Shown piece after piece: positions 1 through 7,111 of a stretch of 12,049 bases of DNA. This DNA comes from Alphaproteobacteria bacterium. Lineage in GTDB: Bacteria > Pseudomonadota > Alphaproteobacteria > Micropepsales > Micropepsaceae. Both the position numbers and the translations under genes were made by a program. Where the stretch lies: NCBI GenBank assembly GCA_025935155.1, contig JAICVV010000031.1:1-12049 (forward strand). The letters run 5' to 3'. Within the stretch, counting starts at the first letter, position 1; each line of letters opens with the position of its first letter. The notes under the pieces were generated by a model. It was given only the letters and a program-made list of their open reading frames with translations. It searched no databases and was not told where the DNA came from.

Positions 1-1034
1 ACCGCAATTTCATTTGCCGCGTTGAGCACCGTCGGGGCTGAGCCGCCGGCGCGCAGGCAATTTTCCGCGAGCGCGAGACAGCGGAATTTCCGGCGGTCGG
101 CCGATTCGAAAGTCAGGCCGCCAAGCGCGGCGAGATCGAGCCGTTGCGCGGGTGAGGCGATGCGGCGGGGCCAGCCAAGCGCCACGGCGATGGGTGTGCG
201 CATGTCCGGCGCCGACATATGCGCAAGCGTCGATCCGTCGGCGTAATAGACAAGGCAGTGCACGATGGATTGCGGATGCACAATGACATCCAGGCGCTCC
301 GGCGGCAGCCCGAAAAGATGATGAGCCTCGATCAGCTCCAGGCCCTTGTTCATGAGGGTGGCGCTGTCGACGGAAATTTTTGCGCCCATCGACCAGTTGG
401 GATGGGCCACCGCCTGCTCCGGCGTGGCGCGCGCCATGCGTTCCGCGGGCCAGGTGCGGACCGGGCCGCCTGACGCGGTGAGCGTCACGCGCTCGACCGC
501 ATGGCCTTGCGCAAAATCCAGAACCTGGAACGCGGCATTGTGTTCGGAGTCGACAGGAATGATGGTGGCACGCGAGCGTTGCATGGCATCGCGGAAGACC
601 TTTCCCGCTGCAACGACACATTCCTTGTTGGCGAGCGCGATAAAGCCGCCGCGCTTCACGGCCGCCAGTGCCGGCGCGAGACCTGCCGCGCCAACGATCG
701 CCACCATGGTGACATCGGCATCGGCGGCTGCCGCCTCGATAACACCGCGTGCTCCCGCGGCGACCTCGATCTCTGTGTCCGCAAGCATCTCGCACAATTC
801 GCCGCGCCGGGATTCGTCGCCGATGGCCACACGCGCCGGGCGGTACGTCCGCGCCTGTTCAGCCAGCATCCCAACGTTGCTTTGCGCCGTCAGCGCCTCT
901 ATTGGAAAAACGTCCGGACCGAAATGCTCGCGCGCATGCGCGATGACGCTAAGCGTGCTGGTGCCTACCGAGCCGGTGCTGCCCAGAACCGATATGCGCC
1001 GCCACAACACATCCTTCAGATCGTGCGGCGTCAT
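1..1034 (-). CDS. dxr: 1-deoxy-D-xylulose 5-phosphate reductoisomerase, 3' end beyond window
   Basis: This cytosolic enzyme rearranges and reduces 1-deoxy-D-xylulose 5-phosphate to 2-C-methyl-D-erythritol 4-phosphate with NADPH, the second step of the non-mevalonate isoprenoid pathway. My translation from the ATG at 1034 gives 344 full codons before the left edge. It shows the NADPH-binding GSTGSVG at residues 18-24, ALANKE at 133-138, the metal-binding DSEHN at 162-166 (D162, E164), ASGGPVRTWP at 187-196, HPNWSMG at 211-217, and NKGLE ending in the third metal ligand, E233. About 50 C-terminal residues are missing compared with the usual 390-400. The start ATG overlaps the cdsA stop as ATGA, so translation is probably coupled. 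The GTG at codon 9 is a less likely alternative start. In the pathway order, Dxr supplies isoprenoid units that UppS, two genes upstream, makes into undecaprenyl diphosphate. Confidence 0.97.
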   Translation of the reverse strand, partial: MTPHDLKDVLWRRISVLGSTGSVGTSTLSVIAHAREHFGPDVFPIEALTAQSNVGMLAEQARTYRPARVAIGDESRRGELCEMLADTEIEVAAGARGVIEAAAADADVTMVAIVGAAGLAPALAAVKRGGFIALANKECVVAAGKVFRDAMQRSRATIIPVDSEHNAAFQVLDFAQGHAVERVTLTASGGPVRTWPAERMARATPEQAVAHPNWSMGAKISVDSATLMNKGLELIEAHHLFGLPPERLDVIVHPQSIVHCLVYYADGSTLAHMSAPDMRTPIAVALGWPRRIASPAQRLDLAALGGLTFESADRRKFRCLALAENCLRAGGSAPTVLNAANEIA

Positions 1035-1915
1035 GGCTGCAACCCCGCCAATGGATCGAACTGCAAAACAAATATCATGAGCGCCGCCACCGGCGCGGCA
1101 AACAGTATGGAGTCGATACGGTCAAGCACGCCGCCGTGGCCGGGAATAAGATGGCCGCTATCCTTGCATCCCACCTGCCGCTTCACGAGCGACTCGAAGA
1201 GATCGCCCAGCTGGCCCGCCACGGACAGCACAATCGCAAACATCGCTGCCGCGACGACGCTTGTATGCAGGAACAAGGCAAGCGCGCCGCAAAAAATCGC
1301 GGCGCACACAAGTCCGCCGGCTGAACCAGCCCATGTTTTGTTGGGCGAAAGCTGCGGCGCCAGTCTCGCACCGCCGATCAGCTTGCCACTGAACAGCGCT
1401 CCGGTATCCGTTGCCCATACCGCAAGAAATGTCAGCACCACCAACCAGACCGGATGCGCGGACGATTGGCGCACCATGAGCAACGATAGGGCGGGAAGCG
1501 CGATATAGAGAGGTCCAATGGCATGCGCGACCGGCAACTCGCGCCGCACGATGCCAATAACGAGATTGGCTGCGGCAGCCGCGCTCAGAATGACGATGGG
1601 CACAAATCGCAGTTCCGGCGAGACAGCGAAAAGCTGCCACAGCAGCGCAGCCACCATGGCGCCGGCGGTGATGGCCGTAGGGATCACGTGGTCGTTTCTG
1701 GCGAAGAGGCGGTGCCATTCTCCGATCGCCGCACCGCAGCCCAATGACAGAAACACGACGAAGACCACGCCACCCTGCATTGTCGCCCATACCGCGAGCC
1801 CCGCCAGCGCGAAGCCGAACAGTGGGCGCAGTATCCAGTCGATATTGAAATGGAAGCGGCGGCGGAAATCGTTCGCCGGCGCGGGCTTCGCTTCAGTGTG
1901 AGACGCGCCGCTCAC
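1031..1915 (-). CDS. cdsA: Phosphatidate cytidylyltransferase (CDP-diacylglycerol synthase)
   Basis: This integral membrane enzyme makes CDP-diacylglycerol from phosphatidate and CTP, the branch point of phospholipid synthesis. The 294-residue product has a short polar N-terminus and then a run of hydrophobic segments from about residue 29 to 286, consistent with seven to nine membrane helices. Family motifs are clear: WATDTGALFSGK at 167-178, SPNKTWAG at 190-197, QLGDLFESLVKR at 235-246, and the signature with KD at 251-252, PGHGG at 258-262 and DRID at 265-268. The start is GTG at 1915. It overlaps the uppS stop as GTGA and lies 7 bases after a GGAGG at 1923-1927. The stop at 1031 overlaps the dxr start. 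Both neighbours and the length fit the usual alphaproteobacterial arrangement. Confidence 0.97.
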   Translation of the reverse strand: MSGASHTEAKPAPANDFRRRFHFNIDWILRPLFGFALAGLAVWATMQGGVVFVVFLSLGCGAAIGEWHRLFARNDHVIPTAITAGAMVAALLWQLFAVSPELRFVPIVILSAAAAANLVIGIVRRELPVAHAIGPLYIALPALSLLMVRQSSAHPVWLVVLTFLAVWATDTGALFSGKLIGGARLAPQLSPNKTWAGSAGGLVCAAIFCGALALFLHTSVVAAAMFAIVLSVAGQLGDLFESLVKRQVGCKDSGHLIPGHGGVLDRIDSILFAAPVAALMIFVLQFDPLAGLQP

Positions 1916-2661
1916 GCTACGGCCTCCGGCGCCACGGTGCCGAACCGCCGGTCGCGCGCGACGAAATGTTCAAGAGCGGCGAGGAATTCGGCGCGCCGAA
2001 AATCCGGCCACATGGTGTCGAGGAACAGGAACTCGGAATATGCAGACTGGAACAGCAGGAAATTGCTCAGCCGGCGCTCCCCGCTCGTGCGTATGACGAA
2101 GTCCGGGTCCGGCATCCCGCCGGTCTGCAGCTGCTTCGAAAACGATTCCACGGTGATGGACTCCGGATCGACCGTTCCTTCCTTAACGGCGCAGGCAAAA
2201 TTCCGCGCTGCTGCCACAATCTCCTCCTGCGCGCCGTAATCGAACGCGAACGCGAGATTGAGGCCGGTATTGCCTTCGGTGAGCTTTTCGCCTTCCTCGA
2301 TCATGGACAAAATGTCCTCGGCAGCGCGGCTGCGATTGCCAATAATCCGCATGCGGACATTCATGTCCCGCAGCTGACGCACATCCTTCCGGAAATAGCC
2401 GCGAAACAGGGTCATCAGATGGTTGACCTCGATCAGCGGCCGCTTCCAGTTCTCGGTCGAGAACGCGTAAAGCGTGAGATTTGCGAGCCCAATATCGACC
2501 GCGGTCCGCACCACCGCGCGAACCGACTCCACTCCGGCGACATGGCCGGCGGATCGCGGCAGGCCCCGCTGGCGCGCCCAGCGGCCATTTCCATCCATGA
2601 TGATCGCAACATGGCGCGGCAGGCCGGCATTCGAAGCATCGCTTCTCGGCATCTCACTCAA
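1912..2661 (-). CDS. uppS: Isoprenyl transferase (undecaprenyl diphosphate synthase)
   Basis: This cis-prenyltransferase extends farnesyl diphosphate with isopentenyl diphosphate units to give undecaprenyl diphosphate, the lipid carrier for peptidoglycan and other envelope polymers. The 249-residue product has HVAIIMDGNGRWA at 17-29 with the catalytic Asp at 23, YAFSTENWKRP at 65-75, and the IPP-binding block RTSGERRLSN at 191-200 followed by FLLFQSAYSE. The usual Trp of FLLWQ is Phe here, a conservative change. The longest start is TTG at 2661. An ATG at 2652 (residue 4) is equally possible, and neither has a strong ribosome binding site. The gene begins 16 bases after frr (25 for the ATG) and overlaps cdsA by 4 bases. 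It uses the isoprenoid pathway that dxr feeds. Confidence 0.97.
   Translation of the reverse strand: MSEMPRSDASNAGLPRHVAIIMDGNGRWARQRGLPRSAGHVAGVESVRAVVRTAVDIGLANLTLYAFSTENWKRPLIEVNHLMTLFRGYFRKDVRQLRDMNVRMRIIGNRSRAAEDILSMIEEGEKLTEGNTGLNLAFAFDYGAQEEIVAAARNFACAVKEGTVDPESITVESFSKQLQTGGMPDPDFVIRTSGERRLSNFLLFQSAYSEFLFLDTMWPDFRRAEFLAALEHFVARDRRFGTVAPEAVA
1923..1927 (-). promoter_or_regulatory. Ribosome binding site that fixes the GTG start of cdsA
   Basis: The minus strand reads GGAGG followed by 7 bases and then GTG at 1915. It lies inside the last codons of uppS. This spacing is close to ideal and supports the rare start codon over any downstream ATG. Confidence 0.75.
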
Positions 2662-2677
2662 CTTTCGCTGGCCGCAC

Positions 2678-3235
2678 TCAAACCTGCATGATCTCCTGCT
2701 CCTTTTGCTGGAGCGCCTGATCGATATCGTGAATGTGCGAATCCGTCAGCTTCTGCAGCTCATCGCCGTGCTTGCGGTGCTCGTCTTCGCCGATCTTATG
2801 GTCCTTTTCAGCTTTTTTCAGGGCTTCCATGCCGTCGCGCCGGACGTTGCGCACTGCCACCTTGCCCTGCTCCGCATATTTATGCGCCAGCTTTACCAAT
2901 TCCTTGCGCCGCTCCTCATTCAGCTCGGGGATGGGAATGCGCAGCAGCTGCCCATCGACCTGCGGATTAAGCCCAATACCGGCATCGCGTATCGCCTTGT
3001 CCGCTGCCTTCACCAGGCTCTTGTCCCACACCTGAACCGTGAGAAGACGCGGCTCTGGCGTACTGACTGTGCCCACCTGGCTGATGGGCATCTGCCCGCC
3101 ATAGGCTTCGACCTTGATGGGATCGAGCAGATGGGGGCTGGCGCGGCCGGTCCGAAGGCCGGCCAGTTCCGCCTTTAGCGATGTGACAGCGCCGTTCATC
3201 CGCCGGTTCAGGTCGTCCTTGTTGTAGGTGTCCAT
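2678..3235 (-). CDS. frr: Ribosome recycling factor
   Basis: RRF works with EF-G in the cytosol to split the post-termination ribosome and free it for another round. The product is 185 residues, the standard length. [12 protein letters not shown] at 27-38 and [17 protein letters not shown] at 129-145 match the three-helix domain, with the conserved Arg at 132. Domain II lies between, about residues 31-104, and the C-terminal helix is strongly charged. The ATG at 3235 follows GGGAGGAG at 3241-3248, the strongest ribosome binding site in this operon, in keeping with high expression. The gene starts 24 bases after the pyrH stop and ends in TGA, 16 bases before uppS. Confidence 0.98.
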   Translation of the reverse strand: MDTYNKDDLNRRMNGAVTSLKAELAGLRTGRASPHLLDPIKVEAYGGQMPISQVGTVSTPEPRLLTVQVWDKSLVKAADKAIRDAGIGLNPQVDGQLLRIPIPELNEERRKELVKLAHKYAEQGKVAVRNVRRDGMEALKKAEKDHKIGEDEHRKHGDELQKLTDSHIHDIDQALQQKEQEIMQV

Positions 3236-3259
3236 AACGGCTCCTCCCGAAGATCGCGG

Positions 3260-3979
3260 CTACTGTATGGTAGTGCTGCGGCCCTTGCCGCCCAGCACCG
3301 CCGGCAACGAACCCCGATCATGAATCGAGAACACGATGATGGGAATATGATTTTCGCGCGCAAGGCTGACGGCAGAGGCATCCATCACCTTCAGGTCGCG
3401 GGCCAGCACCTCGTGGTACGTCAGGCTCTCGAAACGCTCGGCCGATGGCATCGTCTTGGGATCGGCGCTGTAGACGCCATCCACCTGGGTGCCCTTCAAC
3501 ATGGCCTGGCAGTTCATCTCTACGGCCCGCAACGCGGCGGCGGTGTCCGTGGTGAAGAAGGGATTGCCGGTTCCGGCGGCGAAAATCACCACCCGGCCCT
3601 TCTCCATGTGGCGGATAGCGCGACGGCGGATGTAAGGCTCACATACCGATTCCATCGGGATAGCGGATTGCACGCGGGTCGGAATGTCCATCCGCTCCAG
3701 CACCGCCTGCATCGCCAGCGCGTTCATGACGGTGGCAAGCATGCCCATATAGTCCGCAGTGGCGCGCTCGATGCCCTTGGCTGCGCCGGCCAGTCCGCGG
3801 AAGATGTTGCCGCCGCCGATGACGAGGCACATCTGCGTGCCGCCGCGGACAGCATCCGCCACATCGGCCGCCATCCGGTCCACGGTTTCGATGTCGATGC
3901 CGTAGCTTTGCGAGCCCATCAGGGCTTCGCCGGAAAGCTTCAACAGTACGCGGGTGAACCTCGGCCCCTCATCCGCCAT
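3260..3979 (-). CDS. pyrH: Uridylate kinase (UMP kinase)
   Basis: This enzyme phosphorylates UMP to UDP with ATP, the step that commits pyrimidines to UTP and CTP. It belongs to the amino acid kinase fold and normally acts as a hexamer. In 239 residues it shows LKLSGEAL at 13-20, GGGNIFRG at 55-62, [16 protein letters not shown] at 75-90, [13 protein letters not shown] at 136-148 and the nucleotide-binding DGVYSADP at 167-174. The ATG at 3979 has only a weak GGA-type ribosome binding site and begins 11 bases after the tsf stop, so it probably depends on translation of tsf. Its stop is TAG, and frr follows after 24 bases. CTP made downstream of this step is the co-substrate of CdsA in the same operon. 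Confidence 0.98.
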   Translation of the reverse strand: MADEGPRFTRVLLKLSGEALMGSQSYGIDIETVDRMAADVADAVRGGTQMCLVIGGGNIFRGLAGAAKGIERATADYMGMLATVMNALAMQAVLERMDIPTRVQSAIPMESVCEPYIRRRAIRHMEKGRVVIFAAGTGNPFFTTDTAAALRAVEMNCQAMLKGTQVDGVYSADPKTMPSAERFESLTYHEVLARDLKVMDASAVSLARENHIPIIVFSIHDRGSLPAVLGGKGRSTTIQ

Positions 3980-3990
3980 GGCGTCCGCGC

Positions 3991-4926
3991 CTATTGCCCT
4001 GCCATCTGCTTCACTTCATCCGCGAAGTCGCCGGTGGGGCCCTTGTCGATGCCCTCGCCGACAGCATAGCGGACGAAGCCAACGACCTCGATGGGCGTGC
4101 CGAGCTGCTTCGCCTCGTTCTCCACCAGCTTGGCAACCGTGACATCGCCCTCCGCGCCTGGGCCAAGATACTTCTGCGCCAGCAGCACAGTGTCCTCGTA
4201 GAATTTGCGCATGCGGCCTTCCATCATCTTCTCGATGACTGCTTCGGGCTTGCCTGACTGACGGGCGAGGTCGCGCTGAACCTCGCGTTCGCGCTCCACC
4301 ACGTCCTGCGCCAGATGCTCCGGCGTCAGCGCCAGTGGCGAAGCGGCAGCCACATGCATCGCGATCTGGCGGCCGAGTTGCGAAAGTTTCGCCTGATCGC
4401 CAGTGGACTTGAGGCCCACCAGCACACCGATCTTGCCAAGCTCCGGCCCGGCGGCGTTGTGCACATAGGTCGCGACCACACCCGGCGACACTGCCAGCGC
4501 GGTGGCGCGGCGCACACTCATGTTCTCGCCGATTTTCGCGATCAGTTCCTTCAACACGGCGTCGACAGAAGCACCGCTTTTGGTCGTCCCCGCGAGCAGC
4601 TTTTCGACATCGCCTTCTGCTTCCAGGCCTAGCCGGCTCGCTTCCTTGACGAATTCCTTGAACTCGTCGTTGCGGGCGACGAAGTCGGTTTCGGAATTCA
4701 CTTCCACCAGGGCGCCGGCATCGGCCCGCGCAGCGACGCCGATGAGCCCCTCCGCCGCAACGCGTCCGGATTTCTTGGCGGCCTTGGAAATGCCCTTCTT
4801 GCGCAACCAATCGACAGCTGCCTCGACATCGCCATTCGTTTCCGACAGCGCCGCCTTGCAGTCCATCATGCCCGCGCCTGTTTTGTCGCGCAGGTCCTTC
4901 ACCATGTTCGCGGTGACAGCCGTCAT
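3991..4926 (-). CDS. tsf: Translation elongation factor Ts
   Basis: EF-Ts is the guanine nucleotide exchange factor that reloads EF-Tu with GTP. The 311-residue product, a little longer than the common 280-300, has the N-terminal UBA-like module with [17 protein letters not shown] at 11-27 and the core signature [12 protein letters not shown] at 76-87, whose TDFVARN contacts EF-Tu. The rest contains the two core subdomains and a coiled-coil-like charged stretch (residues about 213-236). The ATG at 4926 lies only 12 bases after the rpsB stop. The rpsB TAA is itself part of the TAAGGA that serves as the tsf ribosome binding site. The stop is TAG, 11 bases before pyrH. Partner EF-Tu is not encoded in this window. 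Confidence 0.98.
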   Translation of the reverse strand: MTAVTANMVKDLRDKTGAGMMDCKAALSETNGDVEAAVDWLRKKGISKAAKKSGRVAAEGLIGVAARADAGALVEVNSETDFVARNDEFKEFVKEASRLGLEAEGDVEKLLAGTTKSGASVDAVLKELIAKIGENMSVRRATALAVSPGVVATYVHNAAGPELGKIGVLVGLKSTGDQAKLSQLGRQIAMHVAAASPLALTPEHLAQDVVEREREVQRDLARQSGKPEAVIEKMMEGRMRKFYEDTVLLAQKYLGPGAEGDVTVAKLVENEAKQLGTPIEVVGFVRYAVGEGIDKGPTGDFADEVKQMAGQ

Positions 4927-4938
4927 ATTATGTATTCC

Positions 4939-5721
4939 TTATGCTGTTGCTGCAGCCGCTTCGGGCGCCGCGGCAGGCGTCAGGTCCGGCAGCACCTCAG
5001 CCTCGCCCACATCCTCACCCGACGCGATCTGGCCCTCAGACAAACCATCGATCACCGCGCGCGCTGCAAGGTCGCAATACATGGCAAGCGCGCGCGCCGC
5101 ATCGTCATTGCCGGGAATCGGATAGGTGATGCCGTCCGGATCGGAATTCGAATCGAGGATCGCCATGACGGGAATACCAAGCTTCCGCGCTTCGGCAACC
5201 GCGATCTGCTCCTTGTTGGTGTCGATCACGAACAACAGATTCGGCAGGCCGCCCATCTCCTTGATGCCGCCGAGCGACCGCTCCAGCTTGTCGCGCTCGC
5301 GCAACAGGCCCAGCAGCTCTTTTTTCTTAAGGCCGGAGGTCTGCGCCGAGTTCAGCGTCTCTTCGATGCCGCGCATGCGCTTGATCGAATTCGAGATCGT
5401 CTGCCAGTTGGTGAGCGTGCCGCCGAGCCAGCGGTGGTTCACGTAATATTGAGCGCAGCGCTTCGCCGCCGCTGCGACCGGCTCGGAGGCCTGCCGCTTG
5501 GTGCCAACGAACAGGATTCGGCCGCCGCCGGCCGCCGCATCGCGAAGCGCGACCAGCGCCTGGTGCAGCAGCGGAACCGTCTGTGTCAGATCGATGATGT
5601 GGATGTCATTACGGCTGCCGTAAATGTACGGAGCCATCTTGGGATTCCAGCGCTGGGTGCGGTGGCCGAAATGCGCGCCCGACTCCAACAGCTGGCGCAT
5701 GGAAAATTCTGGCAATGCCAT
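4939..5721 (-). CDS. rpsB: Small ribosomal subunit protein S2 (uS2)
   Basis: S2 joins late in assembly of the 30S subunit and lies near S1 and the mRNA exit. The 260-residue product has [17 protein letters not shown] at 13-29, the conserved [10 protein letters not shown] at 72-81, [11 protein letters not shown] at 96-106, a coiled-coil helical hairpin at about 107-155 and the C-terminal [11 protein letters not shown] at 201-211. It ends with an acidic and then Ala/Pro-rich tail (about 235-260), as in many alphaproteobacterial S2 proteins. The ATG at 5721 follows AAGGAG at 5733-5738 with an 11-base spacer, slightly long. It is the first gene of the operon, with a promoter at 5838-5866 and a leader of about 110 bases. 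Confidence 0.98.
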   Translation of the reverse strand: MALPEFSMRQLLESGAHFGHRTQRWNPKMAPYIYGSRNDIHIIDLTQTVPLLHQALVALRDAAAGGGRILFVGTKRQASEPVAAAAKRCAQYYVNHRWLGGTLTNWQTISNSIKRMRGIEETLNSAQTSGLKKKELLGLLRERDKLERSLGGIKEMGGLPNLLFVIDTNKEQIAVAEARKLGIPVMAILDSNSDPDGITYPIPGNDDAARALAMYCDLAARAVIDGLSEGQIASGEDVGEAEVLPDLTPAAAPEAAAATA

Positions 5722-5766
5722 ACGAAAAACGTCTCCTTCTCCGGTTAGCCTGACGCGCCGGCAATG

Positions 5767-5804
5767 CCCTCAGAGGGACCGGACGGGCCGGAGCAACTCG
5801 CTCC
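5767..5804 (-). promoter_or_regulatory. Two small hairpins in the rpsB leader, possible S2 control element
   Basis: Inside the predicted leader, GGAGC and GCTCC form a 5-base-pair stem with a 5-base loop at 5790-5804. A second stem, CCCT with AGGG around a 3-base loop, lies at 5767-5777. Ribosomal protein operons are often controlled by their own product through leader structures, and S2 is known to do so in some bacteria. I see the hairpins directly. A regulatory role is inference, and I do not recognise a known motif. Confidence 0.3.
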
Positions 5805-5837
5805 TTCAAGCCCACCTGCGCGTGCGGAATGGCGGGG

Positions 5838-5866
5838 GTTATAGGGACGCCGCTTGACGGACGCAA
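5838..5866 (-). promoter_or_regulatory. Sigma-70-like promoter of the rpsB operon
   Basis: On the minus strand TTGCGT (5866-5861), a spacer of exactly 17 bases and TATAAC (5843-5838) form a good housekeeping promoter. The -10 box is followed by a C-rich stretch. Transcription would begin near 5830 and leave a leader of about 109 bases before rpsB. The assignment rests on pattern match and on its position at the head of the operon. Confidence 0.7.
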
Positions 5867-5881
5867 GGCGGCGGCTGAAAT
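5854..5881 (+). promoter_or_regulatory. Weak candidate promoter for the aminotransferase, overlapping the rpsB promoter
   Basis: TTGACG (5854-5859), a 16-base spacer and TGAAAT (5876-5881, four of six bases of the -10 consensus) would start transcription at about 5888-5889, right at the chosen ATG. The -35 box falls within the spacer of the opposing rpsB promoter. The match is modest. Confidence 0.35.
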
Positions 5882-5888
5882 CCGGTGT

Positions 5889-7091
5889 ATGGACCAGATT
5901 TCCCCGAAATTGTTGCCGGTTAGACCCAGCATTGCCGCCATTCAGCCCAACGATATCGGCCGGGTCGCCTATCTTGCCCTGGGCGAGCCAGACCTGCTGC
6001 CCCTGTGGTTTGGCGAGACGGACCTGAAGACGCCAGACTTCATCTGCGATGCGGCCAAGAAGGCGCTGGACGAGGGCTACACCTTTTATACACATGCCCG
6101 CGGGATCGCGCCCTTGCGGCAAGCGATCCGCGATTTTCACCGCCGCACTTTGAACACCGACATCGCGCTGGAGCGGATCACCGTGCCGGGCTCTGCCATG
6201 CTGTCGGTGGTGCTGGCGTTGCAGACGGTGATCGAAACCGGCGACAACGTGGTGTGCGTGTCGCCGGTGTGGCCGAACATCTTCCAGGCCGCGGAAATCA
6301 CCGGCGCTGAGGTGAAATTCTGCCGGCTCGCAGAAGAGTGGACCGGCGCCCGCTGGACACTGGATCTCGAAAAACTGTTCGCGACCTGCGACGCGCGCAC
6401 CAGGGCGATCTTCATCGCCTCGCCTGGCAATCCCACTGGCTGGATGATGTCGCCCGACGAGCAACGCACGATACTGGAGTTCTGCCGCGCGCGCGGTATC
6501 GCCATCATCAGCGACGAAGTATACGGGACGTTGGTGTATGACGGCACGCCACATGCGCCGTCGTTGCTGCAGGTGGCCGAACCGGACGACGCGGTGTTCG
6601 TCATCAACAGCTTCTCCAAACCGTGGGCGATGACAGGCTGGCGTATCGGCTGGCTAACCCACCCTGCATGTTTGTCGGATCAGATGAATGTGCTGGCGAT
6701 GGCGAACAACACCGGCGCCACCACCTTCGCGCAATGGGGCGCGGTGGCGGCGTTGTCGGCGCGAGGTGATGAATTTCGTGCCTTCCTCCTGGAGCGCTGC
6801 CGCGCAGGTTACGAGATGACGCGGCGCTTTGTAGAATCGCAGAACCGCATCCGCTGGATTCCGCCGCATGGCGCGTTCTATGGATTCCTGCACGTTGACG
6901 GGATGCGCGACAGCTTCAATTTCGCCTGCAATCTGGTGCGCAATGCGCGGGTGGGTGTGGCACCAGGCTCCGCCTTCGCGCCGCCGCACGATGCACTCAC
7001 CGACTCTTACGTCCGCATCTGCTTCGCCCAAGACGCCGAACGCCTGCAAACCGGCCTCGAACGCCTGAGCGCGGCGATTTCTTCGCTGTAA
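5889..7091 (+). CDS. Class I/II PLP-dependent aminotransferase, substrate unknown
   Basis: This is a fold-type I pyridoxal phosphate enzyme of the aspartate aminotransferase superfamily, probably cytosolic. From the ATG at 5889 it has 400 residues, the normal length. It shows SPGNPTGW at 178-185, ISDEVYG at 207-213 with the cofactor-binding Asp 209 and Tyr 212, INSFSKPWAMTGWR at 239-252 with Schiff-base Lys 244, and YVRICFA at 374-380 with the carboxylate-binding Arg 376. The frame is open back to an ATG at 5829, but that ATG lies at the transcription start of the opposing rpsB promoter, and the extra 20 residues do not look like family sequence. No ribosome binding site precedes 5889, which suggests a leaderless message. 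The gene stands alone between two operons, so context does not reveal the amino acid used. Confidence 0.93.
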   Translation: MDQISPKLLPVRPSIAAIQPNDIGRVAYLALGEPDLLPLWFGETDLKTPDFICDAAKKALDEGYTFYTHARGIAPLRQAIRDFHRRTLNTDIALERITVPGSAMLSVVLALQTVIETGDNVVCVSPVWPNIFQAAEITGAEVKFCRLAEEWTGARWTLDLEKLFATCDARTRAIFIASPGNPTGWMMSPDEQRTILEFCRARGIAIISDEVYGTLVYDGTPHAPSLLQVAEPDDAVFVINSFSKPWAMTGWRIGWLTHPACLSDQMNVLAMANNTGATTFAQWGAVAALSARGDEFRAFLLERCRAGYEMTRRFVESQNRIRWIPPHGAFYGFLHVDGMRDSFNFACNLVRNARVGVAPGSAFAPPHDALTDSYVRICFAQDAERLQTGLERLSAAISSL

Positions 7092-7111
7092 GGCCTAAGA
7101 GCGATTCCCAA
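7092..7111. other. 20-base convergent gap without a visible terminator
   Basis: The aminotransferase TAA and the prfB TAG face each other across 20 bases. I find no GC-rich hairpin with a T tract in it or close beside it, so the two messages may overlap at their 3' ends or end by another mechanism. Confidence 0.6.

Noticed and set aside
10..795. Long open frame on the minus strand overlapping dxr (also 346-1080 and 501-1508 on the plus strand)
   Set aside because: They are Arg/His/Cys-rich out-of-frame translations of the dxr and cdsA region, which encode clear proteins in another frame.
3320..4069. 249-residue plus-strand frame opposite pyrH
   Set aside because: It is His/Arg/Ala-rich antisense sequence over a clear UMP kinase gene.
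5829..5888. Longer aminotransferase start at 5829
   Set aside because: It coincides with the transcription start of the opposing rpsB promoter, and the added 20 residues do not resemble the family.
5745..6554. 269-residue antisense frame over the aminotransferase
   Set aside because: It mirrors a well-supported coding gene, has no recognisable domain, and is the usual by-product of high GC content.
7092..7111. AGGCCT palindrome between the convergent genes as a terminator
   Set aside because: Six bases without a loop or T tract are too little to support termination.
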